Source: Archangium violaceum (GTDB lineage: Bacteria > Myxococcota > Myxococcia > Myxococcales > Myxococcaceae). From it: DNA of 64,000 nucleotides. Positions 48,257 to 56,370 of the stretch are shown here, one piece after another (within the stretch, counting starts at the first letter, position 1; each line of letters starts with the position of its first letter). The translations under genes were made by a program, and so were the position numbers. The stretch covers positions 5,395,501 through 5,459,500 of the forward strand of contig NZ_CP069338.1 in assembly GCF_016859125.1 (NCBI RefSeq), given 5' to 3'. A model generated the notes under the pieces. That model did no database searches. It saw only the letters and a program-made list of their open reading frames with translations, and had not been told where the DNA came from.

Positions 48257-49713
48257 CACCACTCCCCAGTTCTGATCTTTTCTATGGCAAGCAGCGCAAA
48301 CGAGCGCTGCTTGTCATAACTTTGAGTTCTTATCCACTCTCGCACGGTCAAGTCGTATGAGTTTGTAATGCTGGGCCTCTTTGAAGAATAGAACGCACTG
48401 ACCTTCGCATGCAGATCCTTGTTTAGCGGAATAATATTTTCAGTGTTATGAAGAGCCTCGGCACCGAAGCGCTTGAGGTTGAATTTGTGCTTTTCGATAA
48501 GATGATGCCATTCCAGCCCGTCGCCTGCCTTGCCCATGTAACGTTTGAAAGCTCTGAACGACTTGAAGGCACGATAACCACCTGTGAGAAGTCTGCCGCC
48601 TTTCGTGGGCTCATTGGGTTTGAGTGCAGGGCGCGCGCCTCCTCCGTTCCGCGTAGTCATGGACACGGCATTAACTGGCAGGACAATGCGGATCGTGCCC
48701 TCGTTCACGGAAAGAATGACTCGCTCGGCACCGGCTGCCGCATCCATCAGGCGAAGCCCAGTGTTTGCCTCGACCGTGCGCGAGGCTTGCCCGAAGCCCG
48801 GCAGCTTCGGCCCTTTCGACATGAGCGCGGCCGTTTCACCTATCGCCGCCGTCGCCACCATGACGAGAATTCGCACGCTATTGGGGGCGGTGACACGGCC
48901 GAATCGCTCGCCTATCTCCCGCAGCTCCGCAAAACTAGAAGCTTGCGGCGCATCTTCGTAAAGCTGCGCATAGGCTCGTAGCAGCTCGAAGAATTCCCAT
49001 CCGAGATAGCCCCACATGAGCACGGAGAACGCGAGCGCAACGCCCTTCGTGATGGGCTCGGGTGCAAGCAATAGAGCCATATAGGCTGTAATCGTGAAGC
49101 TGAGAGTAGCAAGTACCCGCGTCGGGTTGAGCATGGCCCGCACTTCCGCATCCACGCCTTCCAGGGCGGGCCCCACCGCCAGGGCAAGGGCGATGCTGCG
49201 CTTATCGTTGGCTTGCAGGCGGGGTCCATCGTCGAACAACGTTAGACAGTCGCCAGGAGTACCGCGCCGCTCGCAAAATCGCCCATAGGACTGCGCCAGG
49301 TCTGATTGCCACGCCTCGCCGCTCAAAGGCGCAGACGCTAGTGCCAGCTTCCGGCCGACGTACAACGGGGGGCATGAGGTGGACACCCGCAGCGGGACTT
49401 CGAGCCAAAACGTTGCCAGAGCGGCCCTGAGCTCGGAGTCACTGACCCTCACCGGCTGAAAGTCCGTGGGCAGGTTGGAAAAGATGGCCTCGCCGTCGCC
49501 TGTGTCTTCTTCGTAGGCTTCCGCCTCCAGCGTCCACGCTTCGGAGGAGCCCTCGGGAGTGGGCAGGCTGGAACGGTACGCTGTCAGCCGTCCGCCGGAG
49601 GGAGCCCCCGTGGCGCACGCTGTAGCCAGCATCAACGCCGCCAGGGCCAGCACCCCCACGCGCAAGGGCCGCCGTGTGCCCACTGGGCGAGTATCGACGG
49701 CATGCCTAGACAT
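48256..49713 (-). CDS. sitA: SitA-type lipoprotein toxin with HNH/AHH-like nuclease domain
   Basis: 485 residues; ATG 49713 follows GGAGAGGTG. A lipoprotein signal ends at Cys 33 (ALMLATAC). The middle (FCERRGTPGDCLTLFDDGPR, two hydrophobic segments at about 210-250, RILVMVATAAIGETAALM) has the layout I recall for SitA5-family toxins of myxobacteria, which pass between cells by TraA/TraB outer membrane exchange. The C-terminal 87 residues carry EWHHLIEKH (403-404) and HNTENIIPLNKDLHAKVS (422-435), the layout of HNH/AHH nucleases. The toxin domain is AT-richer than the rest, as if exchanged as a module. Confidence 0.85.
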   Translation of the reverse strand: MSRHAVDTRPVGTRRPLRVGVLALAALMLATACATGAPSGGRLTAYRSSLPTPEGSSEAWTLEAEAYEEDTGDGEAIFSNLPTDFQPVRVSDSELRAALATFWLEVPLRVSTSCPPLYVGRKLALASAPLSGEAWQSDLAQSYGRFCERRGTPGDCLTLFDDGPRLQANDKRSIALALAVGPALEGVDAEVRAMLNPTRVLATLSFTITAYMALLLAPEPITKGVALAFSVLMWGYLGWEFFELLRAYAQLYEDAPQASSFAELREIGERFGRVTAPNSVRILVMVATAAIGETAALMSKGPKLPGFGQASRTVEANTGLRLMDAAAGAERVILSVNEGTIRIVLPVNAVSMTTRNGGGARPALKPNEPTKGGRLLTGGYRAFKSFRAFKRYMGKAGDGLEWHHLIEKHKFNLKRFGAEALHNTENIIPLNKDLHAKVSAFYSSKRPSITNSYDLTVREWIRTQSYDKQRSFALLAIEKIRTGEW

Positions 49714-49871
49714 TTACGCACCTCTCCGGGCGAGCCGCCCGAGTTGGAAGCAAAACCCGCCGATTACAGAAAACGGCTGATAGCTAGGTCAAGCCGTCGG
49801 GTCTGGTGAGGTGCCAAAAAAACATCGGGTAGGTAGTGCTTCCCTCGGGCTGCATGGGGCGACGGCACTAC

Positions 49872-50155
49872 TCACTTGCGCTCGCCTCCTTGCTCTACAG
49901 ACGGGAACGTGACGTTCCCGAGGGTGACGGTGCGGGGCCCCTGCGCTTCCCATAGCTTGAGGGTGCAGGGGCAGCCGAGTTGCTCCGGTGCTCTCTCGGT
50001 GCCTACCACGATAAAGCCCCCAGTCGGCCCCGGGGGAATGGGCGCCTCTAGCCACCGGGCAAGTTCCACCTCTTCCCCCGTCGAGTCCACCAGCGCCGCC
50101 CCCGCCAGCGTCCAGGGCTCAAGAGCGCTCGATAAATCCCAGGTAGTGAAAGCTG
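49872..50155 (-). pseudogene. 3' fragment of a DUF2381-family gene
   Basis: About 90 codons ending at 49872 read TTWDLSSALEPWTLAGAALV, ARWLEAPIPPGPTGGFIVVG and LGCPCTLKLWEAQGPRTVTL, matching the C-terminus of the myxobacterial DUF2381 (TIGR02268) family. The upstream part is replaced by the tRNA-like sequence at 50166-50185. Such genes commonly precede SitA-type toxin genes, so this may be the remnant of the accessory gene of the toxin operon (recalled association, not checked). Confidence 0.62.
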
Positions 50156-50165
50156 GGTGTGCCAG

Positions 50166-50185
50166 TGGAGGCGGCGGGAATCGAA
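50166..50185 (-). repeat. tRNA/tmRNA 3'-end-like direct repeat, copy 2
   Basis: Identical over 20 bases to 43778-43797, same orientation, 6388 bp away. Here the match to a tRNA extends by GGTTCGATTCC and a possible imperfect T-stem, but the anticodon arm upstream on the minus strand is abnormal, so I do not call a functional tRNA. It lies 35 bp from the right border of the island. Confidence 0.6.
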
Positions 50186-50220
50186 CCCTCCGCCAGAGAA
50201 TCTGGCGATCGCGCCACGAC

Positions 50221-50343
50221 ACTACGCGGTGCTGGCCGGGCGCGTGCGCGAAGTGCTCAAGCGGGTCATGCGCTGAGGGCGAGCCGCTCGTAGAGGCGGA
50301 AGTAGGAATCGGCCATCTGCTCCCAGCCGTGCTCCCGGGCCAC
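50221..50343. repeat. Right copy of duplicated gene junction (island border)
   Basis: It contains the true 3' end of the minus-strand glycosyltransferase and, on the plus strand, 18 leftover codons (YAVLAGRVREVLKRVMR then stop) of a gene almost identical in sequence to the end of the glycosyltransferase at 28323-29417 (YAVLAGRVRDVLERVIR). The two convergent stops overlap by 11 bp in both copies. Confidence 0.8.
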
Positions 50344-51390
50344 CTCGCGCGCCTTCAGTCCCATGCGCTCGCGCAGCGGTGCGTCCTCCACCAGGGTGCG
50401 CATCGCCCGGGCGAGCGCGGCGGCGTCCTCCGGGTTCCGCAGGACGACACCGCATTCGGGCGTCACGAGGCTCGCGGCCCCTACCGAACTCGCCGTCACC
50501 ACCGGCACGCCGGAGGCAAGGGCCTCGAGCACCACCAGCGCGAAGGTCTCGTAGCGCGAGGGGAACACGAAGAGATCGCTCGCGCGCAGCAGCCGGGCCA
50601 CGTCGTCACGGAAGCCGAGGAAGCTCACCCGGTCCGCCACTCCCAGCCGCTGCGCCAGGGCGGGGAAGGGCGAGCCGCGTACATCTCCCACGACGGCCAG
50701 GTGCAGCCCCGGCACCTCGCGCAGCGCGGTCAGCACCGTGTCCAGGTTCTTGCGGCCCGTGCGGATGCCTCCCACGAAGAGGGCCAGGGGCTTGTCCTCG
50801 GGCAGGCCCCACGGCGCGCGAGACTCCTTCCCGGGACGGAACTCCTCCAGGTCCACGCCGTTGGGGACGGTCACCACGTGCTCGGGGGACAGGCCCGTGG
50901 CGAGCAGGTCCGCGCGCACCGGCTCCGACACCGCGGCCACGAGGCGGGCCTGACGGTAGGCCTTCTGCTCCCAACGCGCGTTGGCCGCCGTGTACAGCCA
51001 CTGGTAGCTGGACTGGAGGCGGCCCGTTACCTCGGAGGCCCGCACGCTCGAGTTCAGCCACGCCGCGTGGACGAAGTGCGAGGTGTTGAGGTGGTGCGGC
51101 GTGTCCAGCACGTAGCCGTTGGCGTGGATGATGTCGACCTCGCCGCGCACGCGCCGCACCAGGGCGGAGGCCCGCTGGGTGAACTCCTCCACCTTCAGCA
51201 GGTGGGGCTTCTGCACGCGGGGGTGGATGCGCATCCAGCGGGCGCCGCGCTCGAGCAGATCCGGCTCCACCTGGTCGGCCAGCAGCAGCACCTGGTGGCC
51301 CCGGGCGAGTGCGTGGAGGGCCAGGCGGTAGTTGACGCGACCCTGGCCATCGCCGCGAATGACGTTGTGGGTGACGAGCGCCAGCTTCAT
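50266..51390 (-). CDS. GT4-family glycosyltransferase
   Basis: 374 residues from ATG 51390. N-terminal GT-B strand KLALVTHNVIRGDGQGRVNY, inter-domain VVTVPNGVDLEEF, nucleotide-sugar site LFVGGIRTGRKNLDTVL and the EX7E region FPSRYETFALVVLEALASG. It is the last gene of a four-gene minus-strand block of glycosyltransferases (53749, 52562, 51411, 50266). Its extreme 3' end is duplicated, with a deletion, at the far side of the island. Confidence 0.92.
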   Translation of the reverse strand: MKLALVTHNVIRGDGQGRVNYRLALHALARGHQVLLLADQVEPDLLERGARWMRIHPRVQKPHLLKVEEFTQRASALVRRVRGEVDIIHANGYVLDTPHHLNTSHFVHAAWLNSSVRASEVTGRLQSSYQWLYTAANARWEQKAYRQARLVAAVSEPVRADLLATGLSPEHVVTVPNGVDLEEFRPGKESRAPWGLPEDKPLALFVGGIRTGRKNLDTVLTALREVPGLHLAVVGDVRGSPFPALAQRLGVADRVSFLGFRDDVARLLRASDLFVFPSRYETFALVVLEALASGVPVVTASSVGAASLVTPECGVVLRNPEDAAALARAMRTLVEDAPLRERMGLKAREVAREHGWEQMADSYFRLYERLALSA

Positions 51391-51410
51391 GCGTCTCCAA
51401 GGAGCACGGC

Positions 51411-52565
51411 TCAACGTCCCGTGAGCCGGCGGTAGGTGTCGAGGATGATGCGGGCGTGGTTCGTCCAGGAGTAGCCGCGCCCGCGTGTCACGCGTTGGCT
51501 CCGCGCCGTGTCGGGCTCCGTCGACTCCAGGACGCGGTTCACCGCCTCCGCCCATGCGCCGATGTCTCCCACCGGGGCATAGGTGGCGCTGTCCCCACCC
51601 ACCTCGCGCAGCACGGGCAGGTCGCTCGCCACCACGGGTGTTCCGCAGGCCAGGGCCTCGATGACGGGCAGACCGAAGCCCTCGGACTCGCTCGTCACGA
51701 GCACCACCCGGGCCTTGCGGTACAGCCCCGCCAGCGTCGCCCTGTCGAGCTTCGGCGGTTGCAGCAGCGCGTCGCCCAGGCCGAGCCGCGCCACCTGGGC
51801 CCGCTGTGTCTCGTTGAGCGCCGCCCCCTGCTGCACCAGGTGCAGCTCCGGGTGCTGGCGGCGCAGCGCCGCGAACACCTCGAAGAGCACGTCCACGCGC
51901 TTGCGGGGAATCCCACTGCCCACGTGCAATACGAAGGGCCGGCCTCCGAGCGGACGCAGCACCTCGTCACTCGTGTCTCCTGGCAGCGGCTCGGGACCGT
52001 ATTCCGCCGAGACGCCCAGGGGCGCGTGTACCAGCCGCTCCGGGCGCACCAGTCCGTGGTGCAGCAACTCCTCGCGCACCGCCTGGGTGGAGTGGAACAC
52101 CACCGCCGCTCGCTGCATCCCCTTCAACGCGGCCCACGCCATGGCCCGGAACCACGCCGGCCGCGGCTCCTTCTGGGGCTCCACGATGCTGCGGAAGGCA
52201 TCCAGGTCGTGGCAGTACACGCCCGTGCGCTCGGGCGGGAGCGCGTGCACCAGCTGCGCGTACGTGTGGTCCACGACGTGGTACGCGTCCTGCCCCCGGT
52301 TGCGGAGGGCCGCTCGGGCCGGGTAGGTGAGGAAGCGCGTGAGCACCCGGTCCACGTTGAGCGCGGCCCGGCGCTCGCGCAGCACGGGCAGCTTGCGTGC
52401 CAGGGGCACCATCTTCGGGCGCACCGACGTCACCCACACCTCATTCGCGAGAGGGCCGTGGAATTGCTGGTGCAGCGCCTCGCCCGCCAGGTCCATGCTC
52501 GGCCACCCCTCCTCGAGCGGGTCCATCAGCAACGCCAGGCGCAGCGGGCTCTCGTCGTGGCTCAT
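51411..52565 (-). CDS. GT4-family glycosyltransferase
   Basis: 384 residues from ATG 52565, whose ATGA overlaps the stop of the upstream gene. Features: VYCHDLDAFRSIVEP, LVHAPLGVSAEYGP, FVLHVGSGIPRKRVDVLFEV and SESEGFGLPVIEALACGTPV with the EX7E pair. Probably a retaining transferase using a nucleotide-activated hexose. The 20-bp spacing to the next gene supports one transcript. Confidence 0.91.
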   Translation of the reverse strand: MSHDESPLRLALLMDPLEEGWPSMDLAGEALHQQFHGPLANEVWVTSVRPKMVPLARKLPVLRERRAALNVDRVLTRFLTYPARAALRNRGQDAYHVVDHTYAQLVHALPPERTGVYCHDLDAFRSIVEPQKEPRPAWFRAMAWAALKGMQRAAVVFHSTQAVREELLHHGLVRPERLVHAPLGVSAEYGPEPLPGDTSDEVLRPLGGRPFVLHVGSGIPRKRVDVLFEVFAALRRQHPELHLVQQGAALNETQRAQVARLGLGDALLQPPKLDRATLAGLYRKARVVLVTSESEGFGLPVIEALACGTPVVASDLPVLREVGGDSATYAPVGDIGAWAEAVNRVLESTEPDTARSQRVTRGRGYSWTNHARIILDTYRRLTGR

Positions 52566-53752
52566 GTGTCCTCCACCACGCGCGCACTCGTGCGGTCCAG
52601 CAGCACGTTCAGCGTGTGCGCGAGCGAGAAGTTCTCCGTGTAGAAGTCGGCGGCGCGCTGGCCGAGGACGGGCCACGTCTCCGGCGCGGATAGCAGGGCC
52701 TCGGCGGCCTCCCGGACCGCGGTGCTCGTGGGCTCGGGGGCCAGCGCGAGCGCGCCGGAGCCGTGCCAGGAGGGCTCCGTGGCGGGGCCGGCGTTGGTCA
52801 CTAGCGGCACGCCCAGCGCCAGTCCGGCCATGGCGCTGCTGCGGCGCGTGCTGAGCCCGTCGGGGAAGGGTTGCAGGAGCACGTCACACGCCTTCAGCGT
52901 GGCGGAGAGCTCGTCTCCCGGCAGCCCGCCCAGCGCGCGCACGCGTCCGGTGAGCTCCGGGTGACGGGCGATGAGTTGCTCGGCGAAGCGTGGGCCTCCC
53001 CGGCCCGCGAGGACGGCCACCCGGCGCGCGTCCTGGCGCAGCAGCGCGGGCAGCACTTCCTCCAACATGCCCGCGATGAGATCGCCGTACGTCCCCAGGT
53101 GGCCGAGCAGCACCGTGTCCGGGCTCGTGCGCAGCGAGCCGCGGATGGCCTCCACCGCGCTCGCGGGTGGCTGCGTGGGCAGGTTGCTCGGCACGGGCAG
53201 CCACTCGATGGGCACCCGGCGCGGCGGCGCGTGGAGGAGCCTGTTCCACCACAGGGTGGAGACGAAGACGCGGTCCGCCCGAGCCAGGACGAGCGCCGCC
53301 ATCGCCCGCGTGACGGCTCCCAGCACGTTGTGGCGCCACGGCAGCCTCCAGCCCCAGGGGAAGCAGACCTCGTGGAAGAACATCCACACCTCGTCCCGCC
53401 GGCGCCGCGCGAGCCACATCGCGAAGGGGACGTTCATCGCCCGGTAGCCGAAGGCGTGGGGCACGTACTGCACCACCAGCCGTTTCGGGCCGGGCAGCCG
53501 CTCCAGCTCGCGCTCCAGCCGTGCCAGGCCCCTCACACCGAAGCCCTCGGGGAGCCGGTGCACGGTGACCCCCTCGGGAGACGGCGTGCTCCGCGACTCG
53601 CCCGGAGCCCAGACGTGGACGGCACAGCCCTCGCGCGCGAGCCCCTCGGCCACCTGCCACGTGTAGTCGCTCACCCCGCCGGGTTGCGGGGGGAACTCGC
53701 CCGTGAGGAGGTGCCAGGAGACGCCGCGTGCATCCGCGTACCGTCCGCTCAT
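52562..53752 (-). CDS. GT4-like glycosyltransferase
   Basis: 396 residues. Begins SWHLLTGEFPPQPGGVSDYT, a common GT4 start, with LLGHLGTYGDLIAGMLEEVL and DVLLQPFPDGLSTRRSSAMA in the C-terminal domain. The usual E-x7-E is replaced by a serine/arginine-rich DGLSTRRSS motif, which is seen in a subset of GT4 proteins. It overlaps both neighbours by 4 bp, so it is tightly coupled in the operon. Confidence 0.88.
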   Translation of the reverse strand: MSGRYADARGVSWHLLTGEFPPQPGGVSDYTWQVAEGLAREGCAVHVWAPGESRSTPSPEGVTVHRLPEGFGVRGLARLERELERLPGPKRLVVQYVPHAFGYRAMNVPFAMWLARRRRDEVWMFFHEVCFPWGWRLPWRHNVLGAVTRAMAALVLARADRVFVSTLWWNRLLHAPPRRVPIEWLPVPSNLPTQPPASAVEAIRGSLRTSPDTVLLGHLGTYGDLIAGMLEEVLPALLRQDARRVAVLAGRGGPRFAEQLIARHPELTGRVRALGGLPGDELSATLKACDVLLQPFPDGLSTRRSSAMAGLALGVPLVTNAGPATEPSWHGSGALALAPEPTSTAVREAAEALLSAPETWPVLGQRAADFYTENFSLAHTLNVLLDRTSARVVEDT

Positions 53753-54975
53753 GTCCGCCCTCCCAGCACCCGCGCGTAGATGTCCCGCACCTGTGCGGCG
53801 TAGCGCTCGCGGGTGAAGCGCGCGAGCACCGAGCGCCGGGCTTCCTCTCCCAGCCGCGTCCTCGGCTCCGGCTCCCGGACGAGCCGCGCCATCACCTGGG
53901 CGAGCCCCTCCACGTCCCCGGGCACGAAGGTCAGCGCGTCATGCTCGGTGCGCACGAGCTCCGCGGCCCCACCCGCGGCGGACACCACCACCGCCCGGGC
54001 ACACGACATGGCCTCGACAATGGTCATCCCGAAGGGCTCCGGCCGCGTACTGGCATGCACCATGACGTCGAGGGCCCGGTAGATGGGCGCGGGCTCCGTC
54101 TGGAAGGGGATGAAGCCCACGTGGCCCTCCAGGCCCAGCGTCCGCACGGTGTCGCGCAGCTCCGCCTCTGAGAATTGAGAGCCGGGCGTGCGGTACACCG
54201 GGCTGCCCACCACGTAGAAGCGCACCGCCTGGGTGGGGACCCGGGCGCGCAGGCGTGCCGCCGCCTGGAGGAACACCTCCTGTCCCTTCCATCGCGCGTA
54301 GGTGGCCACCAGCCCGAGCCGCACCGTGTTCTCGGGAGCCGGAGGCAGACCCGCGAGCGCATCCAGGTGTCCGCCATCGGCCGGACCGGGCGAGAAACGC
54401 TCCGTGTCCACGCCGTTGTGCACCGGGTGCACCGGGACGCGGCCGAGCACCCGCCGGGCGTCCCTGGCCACCGCCTCCGAGTTGGCGATGGCCGCCGACG
54501 CGCGCACCCCGGCCACTCGCAGCAACCGCCGCACCAGGGGCCGCTCGCCGAGGAAGTCATGGAGGTGCCACACCACGGGTGCCCCCGGGGCGCAGACGGC
54601 GGTGAGCAGGTGGGTCTTGAGGCCGTTGGAGTGGATGAGGGTGGGGCGGAAGTCCTGGAGGGCCCGCTGGAGGGAGCGCAGGTGGGCCGCCGCGGCCGGA
54701 GTGGCCCGGGCCAGGGAGGCGCCGAAGCGCAGGAAGCGGTCCGCTCCAGCGCCCCGCAGCTGCGAGTCCCCGAGCGAGGCGAGCTCGGTGGGCAGGGGGA
54801 GGGCGAGCGTCTTCACGCCCATGGCGTGCGCCTGCTCGGTCAGAGGCCCCTCCGCGCCGGTGATGAGACCGAGCCACGGGGCATCTGGCGCACGGCGCAG
54901 GCAATCCAACAGGTCCAGGAGTGTCCGCTCCGCACCACCGACCACGCCCACGGGACTCAGGAAGAGCAAACGCAC
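53749..54975 (-). CDS. GT4-family glycosyltransferase
   Basis: 408 residues from GTG 54975, which begins the strand VRLLFLSPVGVVGGAERTLL. A longer frame starts at ATG 55134 opposite the next gene; it adds a Pro/Arg-rich leader typical of antisense reading, so it is not used. Other features: VHPVHNGVDTERFSPG, VATYARWKGQEVFLQAAARL and ASTRPEPFGMTIVEAMSCAR with the EX7E pair. First gene of the four-gene minus-strand operon. Confidence 0.88.
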   Translation of the reverse strand: MRLLFLSPVGVVGGAERTLLDLLDCLRRAPDAPWLGLITGAEGPLTEQAHAMGVKTLALPLPTELASLGDSQLRGAGADRFLRFGASLARATPAAAAHLRSLQRALQDFRPTLIHSNGLKTHLLTAVCAPGAPVVWHLHDFLGERPLVRRLLRVAGVRASAAIANSEAVARDARRVLGRVPVHPVHNGVDTERFSPGPADGGHLDALAGLPPAPENTVRLGLVATYARWKGQEVFLQAAARLRARVPTQAVRFYVVGSPVYRTPGSQFSEAELRDTVRTLGLEGHVGFIPFQTEPAPIYRALDVMVHASTRPEPFGMTIVEAMSCARAVVVSAAGGAAELVRTEHDALTFVPGDVEGLAQVMARLVREPEPRTRLGEEARRSVLARFTRERYAAQVRDIYARVLGGRT

Positions 54976-55132
54976 CCGGCGCAAACCACCAGAGGCGACT
55001 GGCCAGGTCAAGAAGCGGATGCAAGCAGCGAGGAGTCGGACAAGGCCTGGCCGGCTGCCCGGGGGTGGAAAGGCCTGAGCAGGCAAGGATCGTTCCCCGG
55101 GGCCGGGGCTGGGGCGGTATAGGGAGACCCTC

Positions 55133-56320
55133 ATGAGCCACGGCCTTCGTATCCTCCTCGTCACGCGGCACCGCGCGGTGGTGGGTGGAGTGGAGTCGTA
55201 CCTGCGCACGTTGCTGCCACTCCTCCAGGCCCGCGGTCATTCCCCCGGGCTCCTCTTCGAGCACGACGCCGGCCCGGGTCAGACGCGCGTCGACGAGGGG
55301 CTCGACCTTCCCGTGTGGAACCTCGCCGCGCTCGGACGGCGGGGCGCGCTCGAGGGCGTGGCGGCGTGGCGGCCCGAGCGTGTCTACCAGCAAGGTGTAC
55401 AGGACCTCGAACTGGAGGAGGCGTTGCTGGAGCGCTACCCGGCGCTGCTCTTCCTCCATGCCTATTACGGCACGTGCATCAGCGGGATGAAGCGCCATGC
55501 CTTCCCCTGGCCCGTTCCCTGTGAGCGCGTGCTCGGCCCCGGATGCCTGGTGCACTACCTCCCGCGCCGCTGCGGTGGGCGCAGTCCCCTCACGGCCGTG
55601 CGCGAGTACCACTACCAGCAGCGCCGCCTCGCGCTCGTGCGCCGCTATGGGACCGTGCTGGTGGGCAGCCGGGCCATGCGCGAGGAGTACCTCCGACACG
55701 GGCTCTCCGAGTCCCAGGTGGTGTGCGTGAGCCTCTTCGGCGATGGCGTGCTGGATGCGGAGCCGCCCGCGCCCCGGCCTCCCTCCGGACAGCTGCTGAT
55801 GGTGGGGCGGCTCACGGAGCTGAAGGGCGGCGTGGAGTTGGTGCGCGCGCTGCCCGTGGCCCGTGCGGCGCTGGGCCGCGAGCTGGAGCTGGTGGTGGCG
55901 GGAGATGGTCCGGAGCGTCCGCGCATCCAACAGGAGGCGGCGGCGCGGCGGGTGCCGGTGCGCTTCGCGGGCTGGGTGGACCGGCCCGCGCGGGAGCAGC
56001 TGATGCGGAAGGCGGACCTGCTCGCGGTGCCCAGCGTCTGGCCCGAGCCCTTCGGACTCGTGGGGGTGGAGGCGGGCGGAGTGGGCCTGCCCGCGGTGGC
56101 CTTCGCGGTGGGCGGCATCCCCGACTGGTGCCAGCCGGGCGTGTCCGGGGAGCTGGCTCCGGGCAATCCGCCCACGTCCCAGGGGCTCGCGGGCGCCATC
56201 GTCCGGGCGCTCTCCGATGTGGGCCACCATGCCCGGCTACGCGAGGGGGCCTGGCGCATGGCCCGGCGCTTCAACGCCGAGGCCCACGTGGACGCGCTGT
56301 GCGAGCACCTCGTGAGGTGA
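55133..56320 (+). CDS. GT4-family glycosyltransferase
   Basis: 395 residues, divergent from the preceding operon. N-terminus ILLVTRHRAVVGGVESYLRT; a Cys/His-rich central part (LGPGCLVHYLPRRCGGRSPL) precedes the C-terminal domain with MVGRLTELKGGVELVRALPV and VPSVWPEPFGLVGVEAGGVG. The cysteines could form a structural site, which is seen in some GT4 enzymes. Converges with wzx. Confidence 0.9.
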   Translation: MSHGLRILLVTRHRAVVGGVESYLRTLLPLLQARGHSPGLLFEHDAGPGQTRVDEGLDLPVWNLAALGRRGALEGVAAWRPERVYQQGVQDLELEEALLERYPALLFLHAYYGTCISGMKRHAFPWPVPCERVLGPGCLVHYLPRRCGGRSPLTAVREYHYQQRRLALVRRYGTVLVGSRAMREEYLRHGLSESQVVCVSLFGDGVLDAEPPAPRPPSGQLLMVGRLTELKGGVELVRALPVARAALGRELELVVAGDGPERPRIQQEAAARRVPVRFAGWVDRPAREQLMRKADLLAVPSVWPEPFGLVGVEAGGVGLPAVAFAVGGIPDWCQPGVSGELAPGNPPTSQGLAGAIVRALSDVGHHARLREGAWRMARRFNAEAHVDALCEHLVR

Positions 56321-56370
56321 GCCATGCTCCCTCTCCCCCTGGGAGAGGGGACATCCACGGTGGAGCTCCG

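Noticed and set aside
50120-50225. A complete tRNA gene at the right island border
   Set aside because: Only the T-loop/acceptor end is convincing. The candidate anticodon loop lacks the invariant T33 and no paired 5' acceptor strand is present.
53749-55134. Longer start (ATG 55134) for the glycosyltransferase
   Set aside because: The added 53 codons are Pro/Arg-rich, not GT-like, and would overlap the start of the divergent gene at 55133.
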